This document shows positions 26,459 through 35,609 of a stretch of 64,000 nt of DNA, in pieces; the stretch's first letter is position 1, and each line of letters opens with the position of its first letter. Where the stretch lies: contig NZ_JAUOPH010000001.1 of the NCBI RefSeq assembly GCF_030546935.1, positions 620,001 to 684,000 of the forward strand. The letters are read 5' to 3'. The notes beneath the pieces were generated by a model. That model did not search any database. It was not told where the DNA came from and worked only from the letters and a program-made list of their open reading frames with translations. A program made the position numbers and the translations under genes. This DNA comes from Marinobacter sp. 2_MG-2023. GTDB lineage: Bacteria > Pseudomonadota > Gammaproteobacteria > Pseudomonadales > Oleiphilaceae.

Positions 26459-29104
26459 TTAACCTGTGTTACGCATACCGGCAGCAATGCCCGCCATTGT
26501 AACCTTAAGTGCGCGTTCTACCAGCTCAGGAACCTCTCCCTTGCCTTCGCTTTCACGATCGCGCTTCAGCAGCTCCGCCTGAAGATAATGCAAGGGATCT
26601 GTATAAGGGTTGCGCACACGCATCGAGTGGGCAAAAACTGGCTCATGTTCCAGTAGCTCGCTCTGCTCCTTAAGCTCCAGAAGGCGCTGGACACAGCCTT
26701 CAAGCCGCTTACTCAAGCTGGCGCCAAGCTCTTTCAGCTTTTCGTCGCTCAACAGGGTTTTTTCATAATAGCCGGCGATACGCAGGTCGGCCTTGGCCAA
26801 AACCATTTCAAGCATATCTACGTAAGTGCGGAAAAATGGCCAACCTCGCATCATCTCGCGCAACATGGGCAATCGCCCGTCTCTGGCCGCCTCTTCAAGC
26901 GCTACGTCACTACCCAGCCAGCTCGGCAGCATCAGTCGTATCTGAGTCCAGGCAAAAATCCAGGGAATTGCCCGCAGGCTCTCGACACCGCCTGAAGCCT
27001 TACGGCGCGCAGGCCGGCTACCCAGAGCGAGCTTCCCCAGCGCCTGCTCAGGCGTAACCTGGCGGAAGTAGGGTACAAAATCCGGATTATCCCTGACCAC
27101 TTCGCGGTAGGCTTTCAGCGAGCGCTCAGTCAGCCAGTCCATGGTTTCACGCCATTTTTCCTCCGGCTCGGGCGGAGGCAGCAGGGTGGCTTCGATTGCC
27201 GCTGTGGTGTACAGCGTCAGGCTTTGTACCGCCAGTTGGGGCAGGCCAAACTTGAAGCGAATCATTTCACCTTGCTCGGTAATCCTGAAGCTGCCATTAA
27301 CCGAGCCGGGAGGTTGAGACAGAATTGCACGATTCGCCGGACCACCACCCCGGCCAACGGTTCCCCCGCGGCCGTGAAACAGTGTCAGGTGAACGCCGTA
27401 CTGGCTCGCTACCTGGGTGAGCTTTTCCTGCGCCTGATACTGAGCCCAGGCCGCCATAAGCTGGCCGGCATCCTTCGACGAATCCGAATAACCAATCATG
27501 ACTTCCTGCCGGCCCTGGCAATAATCCCGGTACCACTCGACCTCATACAGCGCCGCCATGCTGTCGGGCGCTCCGCGCAAGTCGTCCAGCGTTTCAAACA
27601 GAGGAACCACTCGCATGGGGAATTTCATTCCCGATTCGCGGAGCAACAGGATAACGCTGAGCACATCGGAAGGCTTGCTGGCCATCGAGATGACATAAGA
27701 ACCCAGCGCTTCAGGCGTTTGCTGCGCAACGACCTCACAGGTGTCCAGCACCTCACGCACCGGCTCAGAAGGCTCCCAGCTCCTGGGGACAAGCGGTCGA
27801 CGCCCCTGAAGCTCCCTTAACAGGAATGCCTGACGCTCGCTTTCAGTCCAAGACAGATAGTCGCCCAGACCAAGATACTCCACCATTTCGGCTACCGCTT
27901 CGGCGTGACGGGTGGCCTCTTGACGAATATCCAGACGAATCAACGGAAGGCCAAACGTGTGAGCCCGGCGAATGGTGTCCAGCAACGCGCCTTCGGCTAT
28001 ATGTTCCAGCCCGCACTCAACCAGTGAGCGATAGCAAAGCTCCAGCGGTGCCGTCAGATCCCGGTTTTCGAACAAGATTCCGCTAGTGTCTGCAGGCTCT
28101 CCACTGACACTGGCTTCAGCCCAATCCCGGGTTTTCAGCAGGCGCTCGCGAAGTTCAGCCAGCACATGGCGGTATGGCTCCCGGGAATCCCCCGCCAGGC
28201 CGCGCAGTTCGTCGCTCGCCTGCCACATGGAAAGCTCTGCCCGTAGCGCACGAATATCCCGGAGAAAAAGATCCGCTGCCATCCAGCGCCCAAGCATAAA
28301 TACCTTTTGCGTCACCTCGTGAGTGACATTCGGATTGCCGTCCCTGTCGCCGCCCATCCACGAGGCGATGCGAACAGGTGACGCCTGCAGGGGCAACCCC
28401 TTCCCTGTCGCCTTCTGCAGCGACCCGTCCAGGTTGTCAAGAAATCGCGGCAAAGCCTGCCAAAGGCTGTTTTCAATAACTGCAAAACCCCATTTGGCCT
28501 CATCAACAGCCGTGGGGCGCTCATGCCGGATCTCGTCTGTGTGCCAGGCTTCTGCCACCAGCCGCGACAGGCGTTCTGTAATCGCCTCTTGCTCCGCCGG
28601 CATCAGGTCATCGTGATCCAGGCTGGCCAGACACTCTGACATTTCATCGTATTTCATAATCAGCGTGCGCCGCGCAACTTCAGTGGGGTGTGCTGTCAGC
28701 ACAAATTCGACACGCATGTCTGCCACACATTTATGAAGTGCTTCGGGGCTGACACCGCTATTTTTCAACCGCTCGAAAACATCTGAAACAGGCTCCACCA
28801 TCAGATCAGATTGATGGTCGCGCTTACGACGAATGCCGTGGTATTGCTCTGCGAGGTTCGCAAGGTTGAGGAACTGGTTAAATGCCCTGGTAACCGGTAA
28901 CAGTTCGTCATCACTCAATTTACCGAGAAGGTTAACCAGACGCTGGCCAGACCCGCTTTCCTGTCGCCGGTCGGATTTGGCGGCAGCCCGGATTTCCTCA
29001 ATAAGATCAAAACAATCCCGACCAGGGTGGCGTTGAATGCTCTGCCCCAGAAGCTCGCCCAACATACGGACATTTTCGCGAAGATCAGGGTGTAGCTCAG
29101 TCAC
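26459..29104 (-). CDS. ppc: phosphoenolpyruvate carboxylase
   Basis: Anaplerotic enzyme making oxaloacetate from PEP and bicarbonate; 881 residues (E. coli 883). Conserved blocks: 'FVLTAHPTEVARRTL' with the catalytic histidine, 'ASWMGGDRDGNPNVT', 'MIGYSDSSKDAGQLMAAWAQY', 'LTLFHGRGGTVGRGGGP' with the mobile loop, 'IPWIFAWTQIRLMLPSWLG', and the strictly conserved C-terminal RNTG. The frame can be opened at TTG 29134, but GTG 29104 has AAGGA at good spacing and gives the usual length. The YbaK-HDOD gene follows downstream. Confidence 0.96.
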   Translation of the reverse strand: MTELHPDLRENVRMLGELLGQSIQRHPGRDCFDLIEEIRAAAKSDRRQESGSGQRLVNLLGKLSDDELLPVTRAFNQFLNLANLAEQYHGIRRKRDHQSDLMVEPVSDVFERLKNSGVSPEALHKCVADMRVEFVLTAHPTEVARRTLIMKYDEMSECLASLDHDDLMPAEQEAITERLSRLVAEAWHTDEIRHERPTAVDEAKWGFAVIENSLWQALPRFLDNLDGSLQKATGKGLPLQASPVRIASWMGGDRDGNPNVTHEVTQKVFMLGRWMAADLFLRDIRALRAELSMWQASDELRGLAGDSREPYRHVLAELRERLLKTRDWAEASVSGEPADTSGILFENRDLTAPLELCYRSLVECGLEHIAEGALLDTIRRAHTFGLPLIRLDIRQEATRHAEAVAEMVEYLGLGDYLSWTESERQAFLLRELQGRRPLVPRSWEPSEPVREVLDTCEVVAQQTPEALGSYVISMASKPSDVLSVILLLRESGMKFPMRVVPLFETLDDLRGAPDSMAALYEVEWYRDYCQGRQEVMIGYSDSSKDAGQLMAAWAQYQAQEKLTQVASQYGVHLTLFHGRGGTVGRGGGPANRAILSQPPGSVNGSFRITEQGEMIRFKFGLPQLAVQSLTLYTTAAIEATLLPPPEPEEKWRETMDWLTERSLKAYREVVRDNPDFVPYFRQVTPEQALGKLALGSRPARRKASGGVESLRAIPWIFAWTQIRLMLPSWLGSDVALEEAARDGRLPMLREMMRGWPFFRTYVDMLEMVLAKADLRIAGYYEKTLLSDEKLKELGASLSKRLEGCVQRLLELKEQSELLEHEPVFAHSMRVRNPYTDPLHYLQAELLKRDRESEGKGEVPELVERALKVTMAGIAAGMRNTG

Positions 29105-29227
29105 ATTGGCGTCCTTTTGAATTGACGGAGACAAAGTAAACTAACGATACTAAGGAACTGCCGGAAAAGTCTATTGGCCATTGATGCCGTAGCTATGACA
29201 GTGAGGCCATATCTATGAGGAGTGCCC

Positions 29228-29461
29228 ATGAAAGTAACGGACCTGCATAAGCAATGGGAACAACAGAAAAAGCCTGTTGAGCGAACCCACGACTATAACC
29301 TCAGGCTTCCCCTGGAAGACGCTGCGAGAATCTCTGCGCTGGCAGAGCTGTATCCCGATCGCAGCGAAAGTGACATTCTGAATGATGTGATTGCCGCAGC
29401 CCTGGATGACCTTGCCAGCCAGGGCCCGCTAAAAGAAAAGTTGGGCGGTAAAAGCAGTTAA
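29228..29461 (+). CDS. small protein, paralogue of the convergent 29488-29832 gene
   Basis: A 77-residue soluble protein: MKVTDLHKQWEQQ, then RLPLEDAARISALAELYPDRSESDILNDVIAAALDDL. It is predicted helical, and the last part resembles a short helix-turn-helix or ribbon-helix-helix-like region (LPLEDAARI...S..DILNDVI). It aligns over most of its length with the gene facing it (K-DL--W, then L--D------LA--YP--S--D---D-I---LD). Similar small proteins in pseudomonads are, as I recall, labelled 'type 1 pili tip component' or pilin assembly protein, a label I would not trust. ATG 29228 follows GAGGAG. Confidence 0.7.
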   Translation: MKVTDLHKQWEQQKKPVERTHDYNLRLPLEDAARISALAELYPDRSESDILNDVIAAALDDLASQGPLKEKLGGKSS

Positions 29462-29487
29462 ACCAGCGGAGCCAGAAGCCTGCTCGA

Positions 29488-29832
29488 TCACGCTGCGGAT
29501 TCGAGCTGGCGGGCTTTCAGGCGCTTGATATGTTTCTGACTCAGGCGCACGAATTCCGGGGTAACGCCCTGGTCCTCATATATTTCAAATCCGTCCTCGT
29601 CATGGGCAACCACCTTGGTGCCCTGAACGTAGGGGAAACCGGTTTCTATTTCATCTAGAGATGAGGAAATCAGGTCGCGCATAAGATCCTGAGGCGATTT
29701 CAATGGGTAGATAACCGCCAATTTTTCAAGCATCCGATGATGCTGGTCAGACAAGGCCATAAAGCTGGCATCCCGGGTAAGTCTGCCTCTTGCATGCTTG
29801 TCCCAATAACTGACCAGATCTTTGATTTTCAT
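29488..29832 (-). CDS. small protein, longer paralogue of the 29228-29461 gene
   Basis: A 114-residue soluble protein, MKIKDLVSYWDKHARG..., with 'ALSDQHHRMLEKLAVIYPLKSPQDLMRDLISSSLDEIE' aligned to its convergent neighbour. It adds a C-terminal part, 'FPYVQGTKVVAHDEDGFEIYEDQGVTPEFVRLSQKHIKRLKARQ', that the neighbour lacks. The frame is open to 29898, but ATG 29832 gives an N-terminus like the paralogue and has GGAG upstream. No function is recognised. The conserved W/Y-x-K/Q and YP-x-x-S positions suggest a common fold. Confidence 0.72.
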   Translation of the reverse strand: MKIKDLVSYWDKHARGRLTRDASFMALSDQHHRMLEKLAVIYPLKSPQDLMRDLISSSLDEIETGFPYVQGTKVVAHDEDGFEIYEDQGVTPEFVRLSQKHIKRLKARQLESAA

Positions 29833-29966
29833 CGAGTCTGACTCCTGCATCCTGTTGAAGGCACACAGCGCACAAACAATGAGCGCCCTTTCGTGCAAGT
29901 GTAGACCAAGCTCAGGAACAGAAGCCCAGGAAATTGGTAACGGATTGTACCTACGCTGTCCGGCTG

Positions 29967-30821
29967 TCAGCTTTTCTTTTCAATACCCTTAACGGATTGC
30001 CAGATCTCGTCGAGTGCTTCCAGGGTTTCTTCATCAAAGGATCGGCCCTCACGTTCCAGAACCTGCTCGATGGCCCGGAATCGTGCCTCAAACTTGTGGT
30101 TGGTGCGACCGACTGCCTGCTCCGGATTAACCTTCATGAAGCGCGCCAGGTTCACACACACAAATAGCAGATCGCCCAGTTCATCCTCTACGGCGTCGCG
30201 ATCACCCTCTCCGGATTCGGCGGCCTGCCAGGCTTCCTTCAACTCATCGATTTCTTCATGGAGTTTATCAAACACCGGGCCGACGTCTGGCCAGTCAAAA
30301 CCATGGCGAGCTGCACGCTTTTGCAACTTCTCGGCCCGCACCATCGCCGGCAGCGCCCGGGCAATACCATCCAGCCGGCTTGGAGATGCTGCCGCCGACG
30401 ATTTTTCGGGCTGGTTCTGAGCCCTCTCCTCTGCCTTGATGCGCTCCCAACTTTCTTTGATCCAGGCTTCGTCTGGCCGGTTATCCGGGTCTATGCGGCT
30501 TTCCAGAGTACCCTCAGGAAAGACATGGGGATGACGGCGCACCAGCTTGCGCACCAGGTGATCCACCACCGCATCAAAACTGAAAAGGCCCTCTTCCGCC
30601 CCTATCTGCGAGTAGAAAATCACCTGGAACAGCAGATCGCCCAACTCATCTTTCAAGTTAGGGTAGTCTTCCCTTTCGATGGCATCGGCTACTTCGTGGG
30701 CCTCCTCCAGAGTATGCGGCACAATACTTCTGAACGTCTGCTTCGTGTCCCAGGGACAACCGGTTTCCGGATCTCTCAATCTGGACATCAGAACTTTCAG
30801 ATCATCAATGGAATAGCTCAT
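29967..30821 (-). CDS. mazG: nucleoside triphosphate pyrophosphohydrolase MazG
   Basis: A 284-residue protein of two tandem MazG domains, hydrolysing NTPs to NMP and pyrophosphate. In each domain the metal-binding EExxE/ExxD pattern is seen: 'HTLEEAHEVADAIE' with 'DELGDLLFQVIF', then 'LHEEIDELKEAWQ' with 'DELGDLLFVCVN'. The joining segment contains 'GVARALPAM'-like sequence (GIARALPAMVRAEKLQKRAARHGFDW), typical of E. coli MazG. The start overlaps the relA stop by four bases, so it is co-translated with the (p)ppGpp synthetase. In E. coli MazG is reported to affect ppGpp levels; no mazEF toxin pair is present here. Confidence 0.94.
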   Translation of the reverse strand: MSYSIDDLKVLMSRLRDPETGCPWDTKQTFRSIVPHTLEEAHEVADAIEREDYPNLKDELGDLLFQVIFYSQIGAEEGLFSFDAVVDHLVRKLVRRHPHVFPEGTLESRIDPDNRPDEAWIKESWERIKAEERAQNQPEKSSAAASPSRLDGIARALPAMVRAEKLQKRAARHGFDWPDVGPVFDKLHEEIDELKEAWQAAESGEGDRDAVEDELGDLLFVCVNLARFMKVNPEQAVGRTNHKFEARFRAIEQVLEREGRSFDEETLEALDEIWQSVKGIEKKS

Positions 30822-33058
30822 GAGCGCTTACGCCTGACGTCAATAACATTGGGCAGGTTACGTATCTGGGCCAACAAGCGTGCCAACTGCTCCAGACTGT
30901 GAATTTCCACGGTCACCACCATGGTTGCCGTGTTGTCATCACGGTTGGTCACGGTGTGGAGAGACAGAACATCGCTCTTTGAAGACGACAATACCTGGGT
31001 AATATCCCTCAGAAGGCCCGATCTGTCATAGGCTTCAACCTCGATATCCACCGGGTAAACGGAGGCCTGTTTACCACCCCAACTCACCTCGATAATCCGG
31101 TTGGGCTCAAACTCCTGCAGATTCAGAAAGGTCAGGCAATCCTGGCGATGAACGGTCACGCCGCGCCCAACGGTAATGTAACCCCCGATGGGATCACCGG
31201 GGAGCGGCTTGCAACATTTTGCCACCTGAGTCTTCAGCTTTCCCACACCAAGAATGTGAATATCAGACTCGGTATCGTAGGGTTTGCGTCGTTGGGCGGT
31301 CAGCTTCAGGTCGAGCTGTTCAGACTTTGGCTCCAGCATTTGCTGGGCCACGTTGGCAACGTGTGCAGGGCGCAGGTCACCAGCGCCGATAGCGGCATAC
31401 ATATCTTCGACACTGTGGTAATTCACTTTTACGGCCAGCTCGCCAAGGTCAACATCATGCAACGAAAGACGTCTGAATTCGTCTTCAATGATGGCGCGGC
31501 CGTCTGTTACGTTGCGTTCGCGGTTCTGTTGTTTGAACCAGTGAGTTACCTTTGCCCGAGCCCGGGAAGTCTGAATGTACCCAAGACTGGGGTTCAGCCA
31601 GTCCCTGCTGGGCGCAGCATTATTTTTGGACGTAAGAATGAAAACCTGCTCTCCGGTTTTCAAAGGGTATGTCAGAGGGACAATGCGACTGTTTACCCGG
31701 GCACCGCGGCAGGCATGGCCGATTTCAGTGTGCACGCGGTAAGCAAAATCAACAGGTGTGGCGCCCTGAGGAAGATCAACGACATGTCCTTCCGGTGTAA
31801 AGATGTATATCCGGTCAGAGACCACATCTGATTTGAGATGGTCTGACAAGCCTGACAGGTCTCCAAGCTCTTCCTGCCACTCCAGCACCTGCCGGAGCCA
31901 GTTGATCTTGGCATCATAGCCCGAAGATTTATTGGCCTTATCCGTGCCTTTATAGAGCCAGTGCGCGCAAACCCCCAGCTCCGCATCTTCATGCATCGCA
32001 TGGGTACGAATCTGAACTTCCAGAACCTTCCCATCAGGCCCGATCACTGCCGTATGCAACGACTGATAGCCATTCTCCTTGGGGCTGGCCACGTAATCGT
32101 CAAACTCATTGGGTATGTGACGCCAGAGCGTGTGCACTATCCCGAGAGCTGCGTAACAGTCCCTTACCTCAGGAACCAGAATCCGTACAGCTCGAATGTC
32201 GTACACCTGGGAAAAATCTATCCCCTTTATGCGCATTTTTCGCCAGATGCTGTAGATATGCTTGGCACGGCCTGAAAGCGAGGCGTCGATACCCGAGGCC
32301 TTCAACTCGGTCTGCAGGGTATCAATGACACGGCGGATATAGCCGTCACGGTCGAGACGCTTTTCGTCCAGGAGCTTGGCAATTTTCTTGTATGCCGTCT
32401 CGTGCAAATAACGGAACGACAGATCTTCCAGCTCCCACTTGATATGACCAATACCCAGTCGGTGGGCCAGCGGCGCGTATATATCGAACACTTCCCGGGC
32501 AACCCGCATGCGCTTTTCTTCAGGCGCATTTTTCACACCACGAATAGCGCAGGTGCGCTCCGCGAGCTTGATCAGGGCAACCCGGACATCATCAATCATG
32601 GTAACCAGCATTTTGCGGACGTTGTCCAACTGGCCTTCGCTCTGCCCGAGCACGTTGCCCTTGAGCGGGTGGTGAATGGAGGAAATGGCAGCCATTTGCT
32701 GCACGCCATTAATAAGACCTGCTATCTCGTCACCAAACTCCTTACGGATGACCTCAAGGGCGACCCGCTCCTCCCGCACCGCGCGGTAAAGAATGGCGGC
32801 CACAAGGCTGGCTTGATCCAGACGCAGCTCTGCGAGCACCTGAGCCATTTCAATGCCAATTCGAAAGCTGCTTGAGCCGGAAGCCCACTGACGGTCTTCC
32901 CGGAAAGCCTGCAAATCGATTTCAGCTGCTTTTTCGCAGGCCCTGCGAAACTGCTTCACGTCATCCAGATGAGCCTGAGAGGCGATCTGTTGGACCCAGC
33001 CTTCAATATCGATCTGGCCATCGCCAGTCATTGCATAGTCTTCTCGAACTTTTACCAT
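30818..33058 (-). CDS. relA: GTP pyrophosphokinase, (p)ppGpp synthetase RelA
   Basis: The ribosome-associated alarmone synthetase of the stringent response; 746 residues. The N-terminal pseudo-hydrolase domain lacks the HD pair: 'ASLVAAILYRAVREER' stands where SpoT has AxLLHDVIEDT, so it is RelA-type, synthesis only. The synthetase domain has 'YDIRAVRILVPEVRDCYAALGIVH' and 'YVASPKENGYQSLHTAVIGPDG'. Next come a TGS domain ('IYIFTPEGHVVDLPQGATPVDFAYRVH'), a zinc-finger region with 'KCCKPLPGD', and a C-terminal ACT domain. The start MVKVREDY is like E. coli RelA. It forms the order cysM-rlmD-relA-mazG seen in pseudomonads. Confidence 0.96.
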   Translation of the reverse strand: MVKVREDYAMTGDGQIDIEGWVQQIASQAHLDDVKQFRRACEKAAEIDLQAFREDRQWASGSSSFRIGIEMAQVLAELRLDQASLVAAILYRAVREERVALEVIRKEFGDEIAGLINGVQQMAAISSIHHPLKGNVLGQSEGQLDNVRKMLVTMIDDVRVALIKLAERTCAIRGVKNAPEEKRMRVAREVFDIYAPLAHRLGIGHIKWELEDLSFRYLHETAYKKIAKLLDEKRLDRDGYIRRVIDTLQTELKASGIDASLSGRAKHIYSIWRKMRIKGIDFSQVYDIRAVRILVPEVRDCYAALGIVHTLWRHIPNEFDDYVASPKENGYQSLHTAVIGPDGKVLEVQIRTHAMHEDAELGVCAHWLYKGTDKANKSSGYDAKINWLRQVLEWQEELGDLSGLSDHLKSDVVSDRIYIFTPEGHVVDLPQGATPVDFAYRVHTEIGHACRGARVNSRIVPLTYPLKTGEQVFILTSKNNAAPSRDWLNPSLGYIQTSRARAKVTHWFKQQNRERNVTDGRAIIEDEFRRLSLHDVDLGELAVKVNYHSVEDMYAAIGAGDLRPAHVANVAQQMLEPKSEQLDLKLTAQRRKPYDTESDIHILGVGKLKTQVAKCCKPLPGDPIGGYITVGRGVTVHRQDCLTFLNLQEFEPNRIIEVSWGGKQASVYPVDIEVEAYDRSGLLRDITQVLSSSKSDVLSLHTVTNRDDNTATMVVTVEIHSLEQLARLLAQIRNLPNVIDVRRKRS

Positions 33059-33116
33059 ATCAGTCTTGTTAGTCCCGGAGGTTCACCCAGCAGTCCTTTG
33101 CTGAGCACAACGACAT

Positions 33117-34466
33117 TCAGTGTGAGTCCCGCTCAAACAGCGCAATAGACTCTACGTGTGTAGTGTGAGGAAACATATCCATCACACCAGCCCGCACGAG
33201 GCGATACCCGTTGCGCGCCATCACTCCTGCATCCCGGGCTAGGGTGGCCGGGTTGCATGATACATATACGATACGGCTGGCATTAAAGGCGGTCAGGTAT
33301 TTGCAGATTTCCTCCGCACCGGAACGCGGCGGGTCGATAAGAATTTTATCAAAGCCCTCTTTTGCCCAGCCCTGCCCCGTAAAGTCACCGTGCAAATCGG
33401 CGCCGTGGAATGACACATTCGCAAGCCCGTTCATTTCCGCATTCTCCCGGCCCCGCGCCACCATAGCGTCATCACCCTCGACTCCTACAACCTGGCCGCC
33501 TTTGCGCGCCAGGGGCAGCGTAAAGTTACCCAGGCCGCAGAACAGGTCCAGAACACGCTCACCCGGCTGCACGTCCAGCCATTCCACGGCCCTGTTTACC
33601 ATGTCTTTATTTATGCCTGCATTGACCTGGGTAAAGTCCATCGGATGAAATTTCATAGTCAGGTCAAAGGCATCAAGCCGGTAACTGAGGCGTTCATCCT
33701 GTCTACCCGCTGATTCCGGCCAGATACGATGGACGGTATCCGGGCCTTTGGGTTGCAGATAGATATGCAAATCATGGGCCTGACCAAAGGCAATCAGCTT
33801 TTCCCTGTCACCGCTACTCAGGTCATCCATATTGCGAAAAACCATGGCCGCCATATCATCTCCACAGGCAACCTCAACCTGGGGGATACGGGCATAGGCA
33901 TCCATGCTATGTAACAAGGTGCGCAGAGGAAGTATGCGCTCACCAATGCGTGGATCCAGCACCACACAACGGTCGATATCGGTTAGAAAGCTGTTACGCT
34001 TCTCCCTGAAACCTACCAGCACCGATTCCCGAGCCTTAACAAAACGCACACCCATACGCGCTTTGCGCCGGTAGCCAAGCGTGCTTTCCGGAAGCATTGG
34101 CTCAATCCACTCTTCAGGTTCTATGCCTCCAAAATGTGCAAACTGCTCACGCAAGGTGTCTTCCTTGAACCCAATCTGTGCATCGCTGCTCATGTGCTGA
34201 AGGCTGCAACCACCGCACAGGTCTGCATATTCGCAGGGCGGCTTCTGGCGATCAGGCGCTGCCTGTAGTACTTCTAGTGTGCGCAGCTCATCGAACTTGC
34301 TTCGCGTGGACACCACCTTGGCCATGACCGTTTCGCCCGGCAAGGCACCGTCCACGAACAGGATCTTTCCATCCTGACGAGCGATACCGCGGCCATCATG
34401 GCTGAGTTTTTCCACTTCACAGCGCACGGGTTCCGTAGGAAGTACCTTCCTGCGTCTTCTGCTCAT
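33117..34466 (-). CDS. rlmD: 23S rRNA (uracil1939-C5)-methyltransferase
   Basis: A 449-residue RNA methyltransferase. The N-terminal TRAM domain contains '[27 protein letters not shown]'. The iron-sulphur cysteines are in '[15 protein letters not shown]' and, with a later one, bind a 4Fe-4S cluster in RlmD/RumA. The SAM motif is '[16 protein letters not shown]'. The catalytic cysteine is in '[14 protein letters not shown]'. These separate it from RlmC and TrmA. It lies between cysM and relA on the same strand, with short spacing. Confidence 0.94.
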   Translation of the reverse strand: MSRRRRKVLPTEPVRCEVEKLSHDGRGIARQDGKILFVDGALPGETVMAKVVSTRSKFDELRTLEVLQAAPDRQKPPCEYADLCGGCSLQHMSSDAQIGFKEDTLREQFAHFGGIEPEEWIEPMLPESTLGYRRKARMGVRFVKARESVLVGFREKRNSFLTDIDRCVVLDPRIGERILPLRTLLHSMDAYARIPQVEVACGDDMAAMVFRNMDDLSSGDREKLIAFGQAHDLHIYLQPKGPDTVHRIWPESAGRQDERLSYRLDAFDLTMKFHPMDFTQVNAGINKDMVNRAVEWLDVQPGERVLDLFCGLGNFTLPLARKGGQVVGVEGDDAMVARGRENAEMNGLANVSFHGADLHGDFTGQGWAKEGFDKILIDPPRSGAEEICKYLTAFNASRIVYVSCNPATLARDAGVMARNGYRLVRAGVMDMFPHTTHVESIALFERDSH

Positions 34467-34492
34467 AGTCTGTTCTCTTGATATCGTCAGAT

Positions 34493-35386
34493 TCAGGCGC
34501 CGGGGAAGACACCTGTTGATAAATAGCGGTCGCCACGATCGCAGATAATGGCCACGATGATGGCATTTTCAACCTGCTTTGACAGTTGCAGCGCTGCTGC
34601 AATAGAACCACCGGATGAAACACCGCAAAAAATGCCTTCCTGCTCGGCCAGGGCACGCATGGTTTCCTCAGCCTCTTGTTGCCCGATGTCTAGCACCTGG
34701 TCCACCCGGGTCGCATCGTAAATACGGGGCAAATACGCTTCCTGCCAGCGGCGGATACCGGGTATGGAGGCGCCTTCTTTTGGCTGCAAGCCAATAATGC
34801 GGATATCGGGATTGCGTTCTTTAAGGTAGCGGGAAACGCCCATAATGGTACCAGTGGTTCCCATGGAGCTGACAAAGTGGGTTACCCGACCTTCGGTCTG
34901 TTCCCAGATTTCCGGGCCCGTGGTTCGATAGTGCGCCAAAGGGTTATCCTGGTTGCTGAACTGATCAAGCACCTTACCTTTACCTTCCGCCTGCATTTTC
35001 AGAGCCTTGTCCCGGGCAACTTCCATGCCCTCATCACTGCTGACAGTGATGATTTCGGCACCATACGCGCGCATGGATGCGCGGCGCTCCTCGCTCATAT
35101 TTGCGGGCATGATTAGAACCATTCGATAGCCTTTGATAGCCGCAGCCATCGCCAGAGCGATACCTGTGTTACCACTGGTTGCCTCAATCAGCGTATCGCC
35201 TGGCTGAATCTCGCCACGGCGTTCGGCTTCCTGAATCATCCCTATGGCGGGCCGGTCTTTTACAGAACCGGCAGGGTTATTACCCTCCAGCTTTGCCAGA
35301 ATCACGTTGCTGGTATCGCCGGGAAGGCGCTGCAATCGAACCAGAGGCGTATGCCCGACATAATCTTCAATCGTGGGAAAATGCAT
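34493..35386 (-). CDS. cysM: cysteine synthase B (O-acetylserine sulfhydrylase)
   Basis: A 297-residue PLP enzyme making cysteine from O-acetylserine and sulphide or thiosulphate. '[19 protein letters not shown]' carries the PLP lysine. '[23 protein letters not shown]' is the substrate loop, '[30 protein letters not shown]' is the phosphate-binding loop, and '[14 protein letters not shown]' lies near the end. [11 protein letters not shown] fits CysM rather than CysK (NPxxSVKxR). It heads the cysM-rlmD-relA-mazG run and is divergent from barA/gacS, an arrangement also known in pseudomonads. Confidence 0.94.
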   Translation of the reverse strand: MHFPTIEDYVGHTPLVRLQRLPGDTSNVILAKLEGNNPAGSVKDRPAIGMIQEAERRGEIQPGDTLIEATSGNTGIALAMAAAIKGYRMVLIMPANMSEERRASMRAYGAEIITVSSDEGMEVARDKALKMQAEGKGKVLDQFSNQDNPLAHYRTTGPEIWEQTEGRVTHFVSSMGTTGTIMGVSRYLKERNPDIRIIGLQPKEGASIPGIRRWQEAYLPRIYDATRVDQVLDIGQQEAEETMRALAEQEGIFCGVSSGGSIAAALQLSKQVENAIIVAIICDRGDRYLSTGVFPGA

Positions 35387-35609
35387 ATGAGAACCCTGTG
35401 GTACACTTTTGGGTTGGCATGATACGCCTTATGGCACCGGTCGCCCAATACAGCTTCTCGCTAAAACCATGACTGGAGGCTATAAAAAAAGTGTCTTTTT
35501 CCACTCAACCGGCACTGATTGTAAGGTTATCTGTTCCCGGATAGCCTACTATTACAAGGACGTAACCCGCGTAAACAAGCGGCGTTAAGATATATTTTAG
35601 GAATTTCGT

